A stretch of DNA of 64,000 nucleotides, taken from positions 1-64,000 of the forward strand of contig DAHVDE010000026.1 in the NCBI GenBank assembly GCA_027313705.1. The letters are read 5' to 3'. Positions 1 to 7,702 of this stretch are shown here, in pieces. The stretch's first letter is position 1, and every line of letters begins with the position of its first letter. This DNA comes from Actinomycetota bacterium. Lineage in GTDB: Bacteria > Actinomycetota > Actinomycetes > Streptosporangiales > Streptosporangiaceae. A model generated the notes under the pieces. It was not told where the DNA came from. It made no database searches and worked only from the letters and a program-made list of their open reading frames with translations. The position numbers were made by a program, and so were the translations under genes.

Positions 1-276
1 GATTAGGTACGGCCGGACAGCGAGTGCAGCCGGACAGGCACCGCGAAGAGCCACCTCATGAGCAAGTCGCCAGCTAGTCGAACAATCGCCAAGTAGCGCC
101 AACTAGCTTCGCCGAGTCGCCAAGTATGTGCGGCCCCTACACCGCTTGCCAGTCAGCCGTCAGGTGGGCTGGAGGTCGTCGTGAGGTACATCGCAGGTCA
201 ACGACAGGTCCATGGTCACTGGCCGAGTTGGCGGTGAGTGTGATCGTCGGCGGGCCGGGGGCGATCCGCAGACACG
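1..276. other. No gene seen; degenerate short repeats at 57-125
   Basis: No reading frame here looks like a protein. Between about 57 and 125 a motif close to TCGCCAAGTAG or GCCAACTAG recurs about five times with small changes, so the stretch looks like a decayed tandem repeat. It lies beyond the 3' end of the toxin-antitoxin pair. No terminator or promoter was recognised. Confidence 0.3.
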
Positions 277-864
277 CTAGGGAGAGGTGTCGAGAGCCGC
301 TAGCAGCCGTTCGCCGAAGAGCGGGGTGCCATGTGCGGACAGGTAAGCGGCGATCTCTGATGCGGTCATCCTCGGGCCGGACTTTCCGGTTCTCCCGGCG
401 ATGGCGCGGACGGCTGTGACGACTTGACCGGGGTGGAGGTCCAAGAGGTCGAGCAGGAAGTCGTCAAGTGACTGCCGGGCTATCGATGCCGGGAGGGCGG
501 CGGGCGGGAAGTCGGCGAGGTTGTCGGTGACGATCACGTCGGCCCGCCCGGCCCGCGCGGCGGCGACTACGTGCCGGTCGTCCGGGTCGGGCAGGTAGAT
601 GGTGGAAACGAGTTCCTCCCACTCAGTGACGAGGGCATCGGGGAACGTGATCCGCATCTGCCGGAACAGGCGGGTCAGGTAGGCGTCAATCTCCTCGGCG
701 GATGCGCCCCGCTTGGCGAGGAGGACCCGGAGGGTGCGGTCGAGCTCGGCAAGGATCTCGGTGCTCCATAGCGGCCGGTAGGCGCCGGCACTGGCGATCT
801 CGAGCAGCACGTCGCGAGACCTGCTGGGCACGAGGACGCAGGTATCGAGGAGCGCGGTCGTCAT
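277..864 (-). CDS. PIN-domain toxin (VapC-like ribonuclease)
   Basis: This 195-residue protein has a PIN nuclease layout. An N-terminal hydrophobic strand ends in an acidic residue (LLDTCVLVP, D7), followed by a helix with WSTEILAEL. Later come LPDPDDRHV near residue 92-100 and VTDNLADF near 112-119. These supply the cluster of Asp/Glu residues that bind Mg2+ or Mn2+ in PIN RNases. It is longer than a minimal VapC (about 130 residues); the extra C-terminal part holds a helical segment. The start lies seven bases after the stop of the upstream HTH gene, so the two form an operon with the antitoxin first. The likely activity is RNA cleavage when the partner is lost. The exact RNA target cannot be told from sequence. 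Confidence 0.85.
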   Translation of the reverse strand: MTTALLDTCVLVPSRSRDVLLEIASAGAYRPLWSTEILAELDRTLRVLLAKRGASAEEIDAYLTRLFRQMRITFPDALVTEWEELVSTIYLPDPDDRHVVAAARAGRADVIVTDNLADFPPAALPASIARQSLDDFLLDLLDLHPGQVVTAVRAIAGRTGKSGPRMTASEIAAYLSAHGTPLFGERLLAALDTSP

Positions 865-871
865 TCGTTTT

Positions 872-1396
872 CTATCCCTCGGTCTTCCTGCGCGCCGCCT
901 TGAGGGCGGCCTTCACGTCCTCGGGGTCGGCGTCGTAGAGGCCGAGCCGCTCGGTGTCGGCGATCATGTCGGCGAGGGCGAGCTCGGCGGCGCTGCGTTG
1001 CCTCCTGCGGTATTCCAGCAGGTCGTCGAGGCGGACCTTGCGGTGTCGGCTGGGCTTCTCAAACGGGATGGCGCCGGTTTCCAGCAGGCGCACCAGGGTG
1101 GTGCGGGAGATGCGCAGGAGGTCGGCTGCCTCCTGGGTGGACAGCAGCAGGTGGTGCGGGGCGACGGTGACCGCGAGGCCTGCCTTCATCGCGGCGGCGA
1201 CCTGCAGGAGCACCTCGAACATCGGCGCGGGCAACTCGACGCTCCGGCCGTCCGGCCCGGTCAGCCGGGCGCGAGGCTCGGCCGCCTCCCTGCCGCGGTC
1301 GCGCAGGGCGCTGAGGAAGTCGATGATCTCGGCAGCGTCCTCATCGGGCAGGTAGGTCTCGTCCTGCAGCGGCTGGTTCTGTGCTGGCGATGACAT
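872..1396 (-). CDS. Excisionase-type HTH antitoxin of the PIN toxin
   Basis: This protein of about 174 residues has an excisionase/MerR-like winged helix (LLLSTQEAADLLRISRTTL, then PFEKPSRHRKVRLDDLLEY) in its central part. It is of the kind paired with PIN toxins in many actinomycetes. It probably binds its own promoter and neutralises the toxin through the C-terminal helical tail. I chose the ATG at 1396 because AAGGGA lies seven bases upstream; a GTG at 1426 in the same frame is the alternative. The N-terminal segment is acidic and probably flexible. It is immediately followed by the PIN gene (seven-base gap). Autoregulation is inferred from the family and from an inverted repeat just upstream. 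Confidence 0.8.
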   Translation of the reverse strand: MSSPAQNQPLQDETYLPDEDAAEIIDFLSALRDRGREAAEPRARLTGPDGRSVELPAPMFEVLLQVAAAMKAGLAVTVAPHHLLLSTQEAADLLRISRTTLVRLLETGAIPFEKPSRHRKVRLDDLLEYRRRQRSAAELALADMIADTERLGLYDADPEDVKAALKAARRKTEG

Positions 1397-1450
1397 GACC
1401 CGGTCCCTTATCTTCGATACGATCACACCGATCGTTTTGATCGATTCTAT
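1397..1450 (-). promoter_or_regulatory. Putative promoter/operator of the toxin-antitoxin operon
   Basis: Upstream of the antitoxin the sequence is unusually AT-rich for the window. It contains an inverted repeat CGATC-N5-GATCG at 1429-1443. Read on the minus strand, TAGAAT near 1445-1450 could serve as a -10 box. This is a plausible operator for antitoxin autorepression, but no -35 box could be fixed with confidence. Confidence 0.35.
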
Positions 1451-1786
1451 CCTGGGCCGGCGTTGACGGCAAACAGCGGCGGACCAGGTCGATGGGCGAG
1501 ATTCCGGCCAGTGGCCCAGCCGGACGGCACCTGCAGGCCACCGGAGGGACTCCCGGCGAAAGTGAACAGTCTCGTTCGATGTCGTCTCGAACCGCGACGC
1601 CCACGAGGCCCCTAGGGAGGAGGGCGATCGCCGACAGGTTCGGCATCAAGTCGTTCGAGTGCACGAACATCAGCCCCACCGTCCACGGCGGCGGTGAGGT
1701 GCTGCCCAGCCGGTCCCGCGCGTGCTGAGCGGTCAGCCCTCGCCTTCCCCTCGGCCAAGTGAACGTGCCCCGCAGCCAGTCCCAGG
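1451..1786. other. Intergenic stretch without a supported gene
   Basis: About 340 bases separate the toxin-antitoxin promoter from the broken ATPase gene. Frames on both strands are open only because of high GC, and none resembles a known family or has a good ribosome binding site. The region may hold the promoter and the lost N-terminal coding part of the following pseudogene. Confidence 0.4.
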
Positions 1787-2215
1787 TTGCCATGCGTTGC
1801 CGTTGCGGAGCGTCCTGGAACTCGGCGCGTTTCGCGGCGCAGCGCCTTGCGCTCGGTTGCACGCACGCCAGGTGTCTGGGAATCGGACCTCCCGAGGATA
1901 TCCGAGACTGCTGAGCTGCTGCTTTCCGAACTTGTGACTAATGCCGTGCAGGCCGCACCGGCCACCGGCAGCGACATGCCAGTGAATGTTCGCCTGTCCG
2001 CGAATCGTGCTCGTCTGCCTATTGAAGTATGGGACGGCAGCCTCCAGCCACCTGTAGCCCGCGTAGTTGAAAACGACTTTCCCGCGCTTGATGCGGAAGG
2101 CGGCCGGGGCTTGTTTCTCGTGGAAAGGCTGAGCGAATGATGGGGCTGGTATCCGACACGGAATCCCGTCGGCAACGTGACCTGGTGCGAGATATCCGCA
2201 CCGCCCGTCGGCTGA
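1787..2215 (+). pseudogene. HATPase-fold anti-sigma regulatory protein, broken by an in-frame TGA
   Basis: The frame encodes the core of a small GHKL ATPase of the RsbW/SpoIIAB-like group common in actinomycetes: the N-box TAELLLSELVTNAVQA, a strand with EVWDGS, and the GGRGLFLVERLS motif. A TGA at 2138-2140 stops it just after VERLSE. The same frame then continues for 24 codons as WGWYPTRNPVGNVTWCEIS, which matches the usual C-terminal strand of this family after a residue that is commonly Arg or Asp. One base change (for example CGA to TGA) would explain the stop. The start is uncertain: TTG at 1787 is the first possible one and the N-terminal part resembles the family only weakly. Stop-codon readthrough or a sequencing error are alternatives to true decay. 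Confidence 0.7.
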
Positions 2216-2377
2216 GGCCTTCCCAGATTCCTCTTGACCCTCGCGCAGCCAGGGGATGCCTGCGGAGACAAAGCGAGGGCGTCCACGATCCGTTTGTGAC
2301 GACAGAACTGGGTGCCATCGCTACCGCACTGTGCTTCTGGCACGGCGTAGGATCAGCATCCGGGCAGGCGGGCATCG

Positions 2378-3118
2378 ATGGTGGACGCCAGCCGCGTAAA
2401 TCCGTTGCATCGCGCATCGGCGCGCCGGTACGGTGCCGCTGTGCCAGAACTGAGTGCCGGCCTTCCTGGCATTCCCGGCCTGCCCTGGGAGTCGCTGTCT
2501 CATCGCCAGGTTCTGGCCGAGCTTGCCACAAGAGGCTGGGTGCCGTGCGGGGTGGGCGACTGGGCGGTGGCGCTGCGGTCCCCGGAGGGGACCCTCGTCG
2601 CGCGGGTATGCCCGTTTGACCCGGCGTACTGGGCGTTTGTGGACCTGTGCCGCGAGTGCGCCGGCAACCGGTGGCTGCCGAGGATCGAGCTGGCCGTCGG
2701 CCTCGAAGGCGGCGGCTCGGTCGTCTTCCTGGAATTTGTCGCTCCCGTGGACCATCCAGTCGTCAAGCAGTTCGCCGCCCAGTGGCAGGCCAGGGCGGAT
2801 GATCCAGAGTTCCAGGAGGTAAGCCGGGCGGCACGGCGGATCGATGCCGAGTACCGAGAATCGACACCCTGGTGGGGCAGGTGCGACCTAGACGAGGCCC
2901 ACATCTTCAGGGTCGGCGCCCGGCTTGTGCTGCTTGACGTTTACTGCATGGCCGGGGGCGAACTGTACGAGGCGATCGTTCAAGACGTCGCCAGGGTGCA
3001 CCGCAGGATTCCGCGCGAGCGGACGCGCTACGCGCTGGATATCCCGTACATCGCCCGGGAGAACAGCACCGCCGAGATCCTTGCCCTCAGAACAGCCTGG
3101 GCCCGCGCTGCCGGATGA
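2378..3118 (+). CDS. Unknown protein, possibly a degenerate kinase-like fold
   Basis: This is a protein of 246 residues (about 225 if translation starts at GTG 2441). I do not recognise it as a named family. It has the general look of an aminoglycoside-phosphotransferase/protein-kinase N-lobe: GWVPCGVGDWAVALRSPEG, then VARVCPFDPAY, then WLPRIELAVGL and VVFLEFV. A late segment, RVGARLVLLDVYCMAGG, could be the DFG-like strand. No clear HxD catalytic loop is visible, so catalytic activity is doubtful. Trp, Cys and Arg are frequent. It stands alone between a pseudogene and a PyrH paralogue. It might be a phage-derived or immunity-type protein, but nothing in the sequence proves that. Confidence 0.55.
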   Translation: MVDASRVNPLHRASARRYGAAVPELSAGLPGIPGLPWESLSHRQVLAELATRGWVPCGVGDWAVALRSPEGTLVARVCPFDPAYWAFVDLCRECAGNRWLPRIELAVGLEGGGSVVFLEFVAPVDHPVVKQFAAQWQARADDPEFQEVSRAARRIDAEYRESTPWWGRCDLDEAHIFRVGARLVLLDVYCMAGGELYEAIVQDVARVHRRIPRERTRYALDIPYIARENSTAEILALRTAWARAAG

Positions 3119-3536
3119 CCGCGCGAACGGAAGCCGCCGTCTAGCATCTTGTCTTGTGCAACGTGCCATTGGAGAAATTGGGTAGCGCAACGCGTGGGCT
3201 GCCAGCGGACGGTGCTGAATCGGTGCTGACCCTGGTGAGCCCGTTCCTTGAGCACGAGATGAGCCGGAAGGCGCGGCGGGGCACGGTGGAAGCTCTGGCT
3301 CGATCTCGTCTGCTATGGCTGGCGCGTACTCGCCGAGGCACTTGGGCGGTCGAACAGGACATCTGGCTAAGCAAGGCAGCGGAACTCGACTGGTCGAGGA
3401 ACCGCCTTCGCCTATTTCCAGTCGCCTCAATGACGAGGGCCGGTAATACCTGTCCTCGCTTATATAACGAGAGCTGGCCGAGGCTGGCGCGATCACCAGC
3501 GACGGAGGCGTGAAGGAAGTACGATAGGCTACCGCC
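3119..3536. other. Intergenic stretch, no supported gene
   Basis: The 418 bases between the unknown gene and the PyrH paralogue contain open frames on both strands (for example 3154-3513 on the plus strand). None shows family motifs, secretion signals or a ribosome binding site. The stretch is somewhat richer in A and T than its flanks, suggesting recently acquired or decaying DNA. A purine-rich GAAGGAAG at 3511-3518 lies about 18 bases before the pyrH-like ATG, far for a ribosome binding site. Confidence 0.4.
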
Positions 3537-4310
3537 ATGCCGAGCCGATATAAGCGCGTGGTTGTGAAGCTGAGCGGTCGAGCGTTCGCCGGAAATGATG
3601 AACGCGGCTTGTCTCCGCTCGCATTTGAGCATGTCACAGAAGAGCTACTGGCGGCTCGCCGTCATGGTATCGAGCTGATTGTCGTTGTGGGCGGAGGCAA
3701 TTTCTTTCGCGGTAACGTGGCTGATGAATGGGGAATCGAGCAGGCTGAGGCTGACAACGTCGGCATGCTCGGGACGGTGATGAATGGAATAATCCTGCGC
3801 AGCATCCTGAGGAAGAGCGGTCTGGAAGATGTCCGCCTGATGACGGCGCTGCCGATGCCGTCAATGGCCGAGCCCTTCATACGACTGCGCGCGCTTCGTC
3901 ACCTTGACCGTAATCGAGTGGTACTGCTGGCCTGCGGTATCGGCCAGCCGTACGTGACCACCGACTACCCGGCTGCCCAGCGGGCCGTGGAATTGGGCGC
4001 CGACGCGATCTTGCTGGCCAAGCATGGCACGGACGGCATCTACGACCAGGACCCGCGGGTGGAGCCGGCCGCCCGAAAGTACGTGACGCTCGGCTATCAG
4101 GACATTCTGGGCAAGGACCTTCGCGTGATGGACCAGACCGCGATCCTGCTCGCCAGGGAGCACAGCATGCCTCTGCACGTCTTCGACTTCGAGGAGAAAG
4201 GCGCCATCGCCGCGATATGCGCGGGCGAGAACCGAGGAACTTATGTTGGGCCGTCCGCGACTTTGATAATGGCCGGAGCGTCGGGAGCGGGTTCCGCGCC
4301 GGCGGGGTGA
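3537..4310 (+). CDS. UMP kinase paralogue (PyrH-like, amino acid kinase family)
   Basis: This 257-residue amino-acid-kinase-fold protein is built like bacterial UMP kinase, which phosphorylates UMP to UDP with ATP. It has an N-terminal KRVVVKLSGRAF (phosphate-binding Lys and Gly loop), VVGGGNFFRG, DNVGMLGTVMNGI, CGIGQPYVTTDYPAAQRAVELGADAILLAKHGTDGIYDQDPR and a C-terminal VMDQTAILLA. Several normally fixed positions differ: KLSGR where KLSGE is usual, GNFFRG for GNIFRG, and TTDYPAA for TTDTAA. The gene is also not in the usual rpsB-tsf-pyrH-frr cluster. It therefore looks like a second, diverged copy rather than the essential PyrH. The fold and phosphate-binding residues are kept, so it may still be a nucleotide or related kinase. 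Its substrate is uncertain. Confidence 0.8.
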   Translation: MPSRYKRVVVKLSGRAFAGNDERGLSPLAFEHVTEELLAARRHGIELIVVVGGGNFFRGNVADEWGIEQAEADNVGMLGTVMNGIILRSILRKSGLEDVRLMTALPMPSMAEPFIRLRALRHLDRNRVVLLACGIGQPYVTTDYPAAQRAVELGADAILLAKHGTDGIYDQDPRVEPAARKYVTLGYQDILGKDLRVMDQTAILLAREHSMPLHVFDFEEKGAIAAICAGENRGTYVGPSATLIMAGASGAGSAPAG

Positions 4311-4416
4311 CCAGCTTCCTGACCAGGTCGTGCAGGTACTCGCGGGTGTGGTAGGCACGTCGTAGTCTCGAATGGCGACGCGCTCACGAGGTGCCCGCGT
4401 GCGTGCTGGCAGACCG

Positions 4417-4683
4417 CTAGAGCGGCCGCTGGTCCTCATAGCTGCGCTCCTCGTAGGTACGCTGGTCGGCCGGGTAACCGGTACTGGTGGTGCGCCGGTA
4501 AATAGTGCCGCTCCGGCTCCATGGAGCCCAGAAGATGGCGAACAAGATCAGGCCGAGCGCACCGACTCCCATCAAGATGTCGCCGACCGTGTGCAGGTAC
4601 ACGCCGTGTGATACCACGGTGGTGAGGGCGAATCGCAGGATCGCGCCCACGGCGATCAGTACCAGGGCAGCGCCGAGTTTCAT
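4417..4683 (-). CDS. Small membrane protein, DUF6458 family
   Basis: This 88-residue protein starts MKLGAALVLIAVGAILRFAL, followed by a short hydrophilic turn with VYLHTVGDILMGVGALGLILF and FWAPWSR. This two-helix pattern matches the small actinobacterial DUF6458 membrane proteins. The C-terminal 30 residues are polar and rich in Tyr, Arg and Glu, probably cytoplasmic. The start at 4683 is set by AAAGGAG seven bases upstream. It is divergent from fumC, 109 bases away, so a bidirectional promoter region lies between them. The function of the family is unknown. Confidence 0.8.
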   Translation of the reverse strand: MKLGAALVLIAVGAILRFALTTVVSHGVYLHTVGDILMGVGALGLILFAIFWAPWSRSGTIYRRTTSTGYPADQRTYEERSYEDQRPL

Positions 4684-4792
4684 GGCGGATCTCCTTTCCT
4701 GACTCGATGACCAGCCTGCTGCCCGCAGATATGGCGGCCAAACACCCGCCGGTACTGAATGACGATGTGGCGTACCTGAGGCTGGAGGAGCG

Positions 4793-6277
4793 ATGACTGA
4801 GGCGAGCGAGGCAGCACCGGCGATTCTCGACCTGCCGGTCGGATTGCCTGAGCCAGGCATGCGGCGGGAGTTCGACAGCCTGGGCGAGGTGGAGGTGCCC
4901 GCTGACCGGTACTGGGGTGCCCAGACCCAGCGCAGCCTGGAGCATTTCAGCATCGGGCGGGACCGGATGCCGATCGAGGTTTATCACGCCTACGGCTACG
5001 TGAAGAAGGCTGCCGCCATGGTCAACACCGAAGCCGGGCGCCTGCCCGCCTGGAAGGGCGAACTGATACAGCGGGTGTGCGACGAGGTGATCGCCGGCGC
5101 GCTTGACCAGGACTTCCCGCTCTATGTATGGCAGACAGGCTCGGGCACGCAGTCCAACATGAACCTCAACGAGGTGATCTCCAACCGCTGCATCCAGCTA
5201 GTCGGAGGTACCCTCGGCTCGCAGCGGCCGATCCACCCGAACGACCACGTCAACATGGGGCAGTCGAGCAACGACACCTTCCCTACGGCCATGCATATCG
5301 CTACCTACGAGATGACGACAGCCAGGACGGTTCCGGCGTTGCGCGGGCTGCGCGATGCCTGCGAGCGCAAGGCAAGGAAATGGGCCGATGTGGTCAAGAT
5401 CGGCAGGACGCACCTTGAGGACGCCACGCCGCTCACCGTCGGCCAGGAGTGGTCAGGGTACGTCGGGGCGCTCGACGACGCGATCACCGACGTCGAGCGG
5501 GCCGCGGAAGGCTTGCTCACGCTTGCGATCGGCGGCACGGCGGTTGGCACGGGGGTCAACGCGCCGGCCGGCTTCGGCGACGAAGTGGCGGCGCGGATCG
5601 CCGCGATGACCGGCGTGCCGTTCGAATCGGCGGCCAACAAATTCACCGCGCATGGCACCCTGGACCGGATGGTGCGCGCCCATGGCGCGCTGAAGTCGGC
5701 CGCCGTATCGCTCTTCAAGATCGCCAACGACCTGCGCTGGCTCGGGTCCGGGCCGCGCACCGGCCTGTCCGAGCTGATCCTGCCGTCCAACGAACCAGGT
5801 TCTTCTATCATGCCTGGCAAGGTCAACCCGACCCAGGCCGAGGCGATGCTGATGGTGGCGATCCAGGTCATCGCCTCAGACGTCGCCGTCGCCATGAGCG
5901 GCGCTGAAGGCAACTTCGAGCTCAATGCGTTCCGCCCGATCGTGATCAGCAACTACCTGCACTCGGCTCTGATCATGGCCGACATGTGCGATCACTTCAG
6001 GATGTACCTGGTAGAAGGTGCGGAGCTGAATGAGGCCACTCTGAAGCAGAACATCGAGCGCTCGGTGATGATGGTCACCGCGCTTTCCCCGGTGATCGGC
6101 TATGACCGGGCGTCGGCCATCTCGCACTACGCGATCGACCATGACCTGACGCTTAAACAGGCCGCCCTGGCCAATGGGGTGACCGAGGAACTTTTCGACC
6201 AGATCGTCGACCCGCTTGCGCTGACCAGGGGCGGCACCGCCGACCCCGGCAGGCCGGACATACGGCGGGAGGGCTGA
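4793..6277 (+). CDS. fumC: Fumarate hydratase class II (FumC)
   Basis: This 494-residue fumarase catalyses fumarate plus water to L-malate in the TCA cycle as a homotetramer without iron-sulfur. Visible motifs are GAQTQRSLEHF, QTGSGTQSNMNLNEVI, HPNDHVNMGQSSNDTFPTAM (catalytic His and substrate residues), KIGRTHLEDATPLTVGQEW, and the family signature SSIMPGKVNPTQAE at about residue 338. The length is slightly above the usual 460-470 because of an extra N-terminal stretch of about 25 residues. GGAGGA lies just ahead of the ATG. A class I fumarase gene lies 5.5 kb downstream, so the organism appears to have both unrelated fumarase types. The mycobacterial fumC-glpX neighbourhood supports the assignment. 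Confidence 0.97.
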   Translation: MTEASEAAPAILDLPVGLPEPGMRREFDSLGEVEVPADRYWGAQTQRSLEHFSIGRDRMPIEVYHAYGYVKKAAAMVNTEAGRLPAWKGELIQRVCDEVIAGALDQDFPLYVWQTGSGTQSNMNLNEVISNRCIQLVGGTLGSQRPIHPNDHVNMGQSSNDTFPTAMHIATYEMTTARTVPALRGLRDACERKARKWADVVKIGRTHLEDATPLTVGQEWSGYVGALDDAITDVERAAEGLLTLAIGGTAVGTGVNAPAGFGDEVAARIAAMTGVPFESAANKFTAHGTLDRMVRAHGALKSAAVSLFKIANDLRWLGSGPRTGLSELILPSNEPGSSIMPGKVNPTQAEAMLMVAIQVIASDVAVAMSGAEGNFELNAFRPIVISNYLHSALIMADMCDHFRMYLVEGAELNEATLKQNIERSVMMVTALSPVIGYDRASAISHYAIDHDLTLKQAALANGVTEELFDQIVDPLALTRGGTADPGRPDIRREG

Positions 6278-6309
6278 CCGGCACGGTCAGGTCCACTCGG
6301 TGGGATCGT

Positions 6310-6350
6310 GGGGGTTGGGGCGCGCACGTTGTGGGGTTGTGGGGGTTGGG
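6310..6350 (+). other. G-rich tract with G-quadruplex potential
   Basis: Five runs of three to five G lie at 6310-6314, 6317-6320, 6333-6336, 6341-6345 and 6348-6350, separated by short GT-rich loops. They fall between the convergent 3' ends of fumC and the rhomboid gene. The pattern could fold as a G-quadruplex and might slow or end transcription. No ordinary hairpin terminator was seen here. Confidence 0.45.
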
Positions 6351-6365
6351 TGCCTGATTCGGGGG

Positions 6366-7253
6366 TTACAAGCCGAGGTCGTCTAGTTGCTTGTGGAGGT
6401 CGGCGCGGGGGTTGGACGGGTCGGCCGCGAAGCCCTTGCCGGGTTTGCCGGCCTTGCCGGGTTTGCCGGACTGCTTTCCTGGCGCCGAACCCGACGAACC
6501 TGACGGGCTTGACGTACCTGTCGGGGCCGGCGGCGGGATCAGGGGCGGGCGCGGGGCGGACGTGCCGATCGCGGCGCTCGGCGAGGTGGCTTTCCTGGGC
6601 TTGGCCACCTGCCCTGCCTTGGCTGCGGCGCGCCTGTCCATGAAGATCCAGCCGGACGCGAGGCCACCGACCAGTCCTCCGATATGGGCCTGCCAGCCGA
6701 TGCCCTGGTGCGGCAGCAGCACGGAGAACTGATAGGCGAAGCACAGTGCCATGACCGCTCCGACTAGGACGTCGATGACACGGCGGTCGAAGATGCCGCG
6801 GACCATGATGTAGCCGAAGTAGCCGAAGACCACACCGCTGGCTCCGGCGCCGAGCGAGCGCGGACTCTCGAAAATCCAGGCGGCGAAACCGCTGGTCAGT
6901 ACGACCACGGCGGTCACGGCGGCGAACTTGCCCAGGCCGCGGTAGGCGGCGAGGAAGCCGAAGATGAACAGCGGGCCCGAGTTGCCTTCGATGTGGGTCC
7001 AGCTGAAGTGCAGGAACGGCGCGGTCAGAATGTACGGCAGGTCGGGGATGTCGCGCGGCCTGATCCCGTAGCTGTAGGTCAGGTGGTAGTGGTCAGCGAA
7101 GTTCACTACCTGGATGATCCACAGCAGCGCCAGCACGCCGACCATCACGAAGAAGGCGCGCCGGGCATTGGCGACCAGGGTCTGAGCTTCTTCCTCGCTC
7201 AGTGTCCAGCCACCGCGCGGTGCCCTTGGTGTCGGGGTTCCGGCACTTGACAC
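6366..7253 (-). CDS. Rhomboid-family intramembrane serine protease
   Basis: This protein of about 295 residues has six or so membrane helices and rhomboid catalytic residues. Ser lies in SLGAGASGVVFGY (about residue 139) and His in GWQAHIGGLVGG (about residue 190). WTHIEGNSGPLFIFG corresponds to the conserved HxxxN region that forms the oxyanion site. The last 80 residues are a Pro/Ser/Lys-rich cytoplasmic tail. The frame is open to 7367, but GTG at 7253 has GGAGGC six bases upstream and the extra N-terminal residues look unconserved, so I chose 7253. Rhomboids cleave single-pass membrane proteins within the bilayer; the substrate here is unknown. It faces the transglycosylase gene divergently. 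Confidence 0.88.
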   Translation of the reverse strand: MSSAGTPTPRAPRGGWTLSEEEAQTLVANARRAFFVMVGVLALLWIIQVVNFADHYHLTYSYGIRPRDIPDLPYILTAPFLHFSWTHIEGNSGPLFIFGFLAAYRGLGKFAAVTAVVVLTSGFAAWIFESPRSLGAGASGVVFGYFGYIMVRGIFDRRVIDVLVGAVMALCFAYQFSVLLPHQGIGWQAHIGGLVGGLASGWIFMDRRAAAKAGQVAKPRKATSPSAAIGTSAPRPPLIPPPAPTGTSSPSGSSGSAPGKQSGKPGKAGKPGKGFAADPSNPRADLHKQLDDLGL

Positions 7254-7384
7254 GGGCCGCCTCCTTGCTCGCGATTCGCCCGCACCGTGTTCTGTTAGCA
7301 CGCTAGGCCCTCTTATCAAGCTAGCCTGCCCGCCGAGTGCATGGTAGGGCCGGCGTGTCGGGGTCAAGATGCCGGGCGACCGGT

Positions 7385-7447
7385 GATCACAGGCTGGCCG
7401 TCGTTACATCGAGTAATCGTTACGATACTGATGGCCAATCTGTGATC
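7385..7447. repeat. Inverted repeat in the divergent rhomboid/transglycosylase region
   Basis: Two-part arms pair perfectly: GATCACAG-N3-GGCC at 7385-7399 and GGCC-N3-CTGTGATC at 7433-7447. The 33-base middle holds two copies of TCGTTAC. The element is well placed to be an operator, or an RNA hairpin at the start of a long leader of the secreted transglycosylase gene. No binding protein can be assigned. Confidence 0.5.
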
Positions 7448-7564
7448 TGCGCGACACAAATTCCTTGTGGTTCGGCACAACTTTTTCATCGGAAACGCTT
7501 GGTCGGTCCCTTCACTTCTGGCAACGTGGTGCGGCAGCGGAGTTGGCTCCTCGTTTCGGTCATT

Positions 7565-7624
7565 GTGACCCGGTAGGTACGGGTCACTACGGACGGTAGC
7601 CAGTTCTTTACTGAAAGCCCTACC
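7565..7624 (+). promoter_or_regulatory. Structured 5' leader of the first transglycosylase gene
   Basis: Between 7254 and 7702 no gene is seen, but the part nearest the transglycosylase is rich in potential stems: GTGACCCG/CGGGTCAC at 7565-7587 with a seven-base loop, then GGTAG/CTACC closing an inner CAGT/ACTG near 7596-7624. Actinobacterial wall-hydrolase genes often carry c-di-AMP (ydaO-type) riboswitches, but I could not match the conserved ydaO bases here, so no family is claimed. Confidence 0.3.
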
Positions 7625-7702
7625 TGTATCGCTGCCTTACCCGCAGCGGTCGTGGCTCGCTGAGCGGCTTGCTCTTCGAGCTTGGCCGACGGAAGGACGG
7701 CA

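Noticed and set aside
2888-3637. 249-codon minus-strand frame across the gap before the PyrH paralogue
   Set aside because: It runs through the coding ends of two plus-strand genes, with no ribosome binding site and no motif.
7380-7702. c-di-AMP (ydaO) riboswitch upstream of the transglycosylase gene
   Set aside because: The context fits, but I could not find the conserved ydaO bases by eye, so only an unassigned structured leader is reported.
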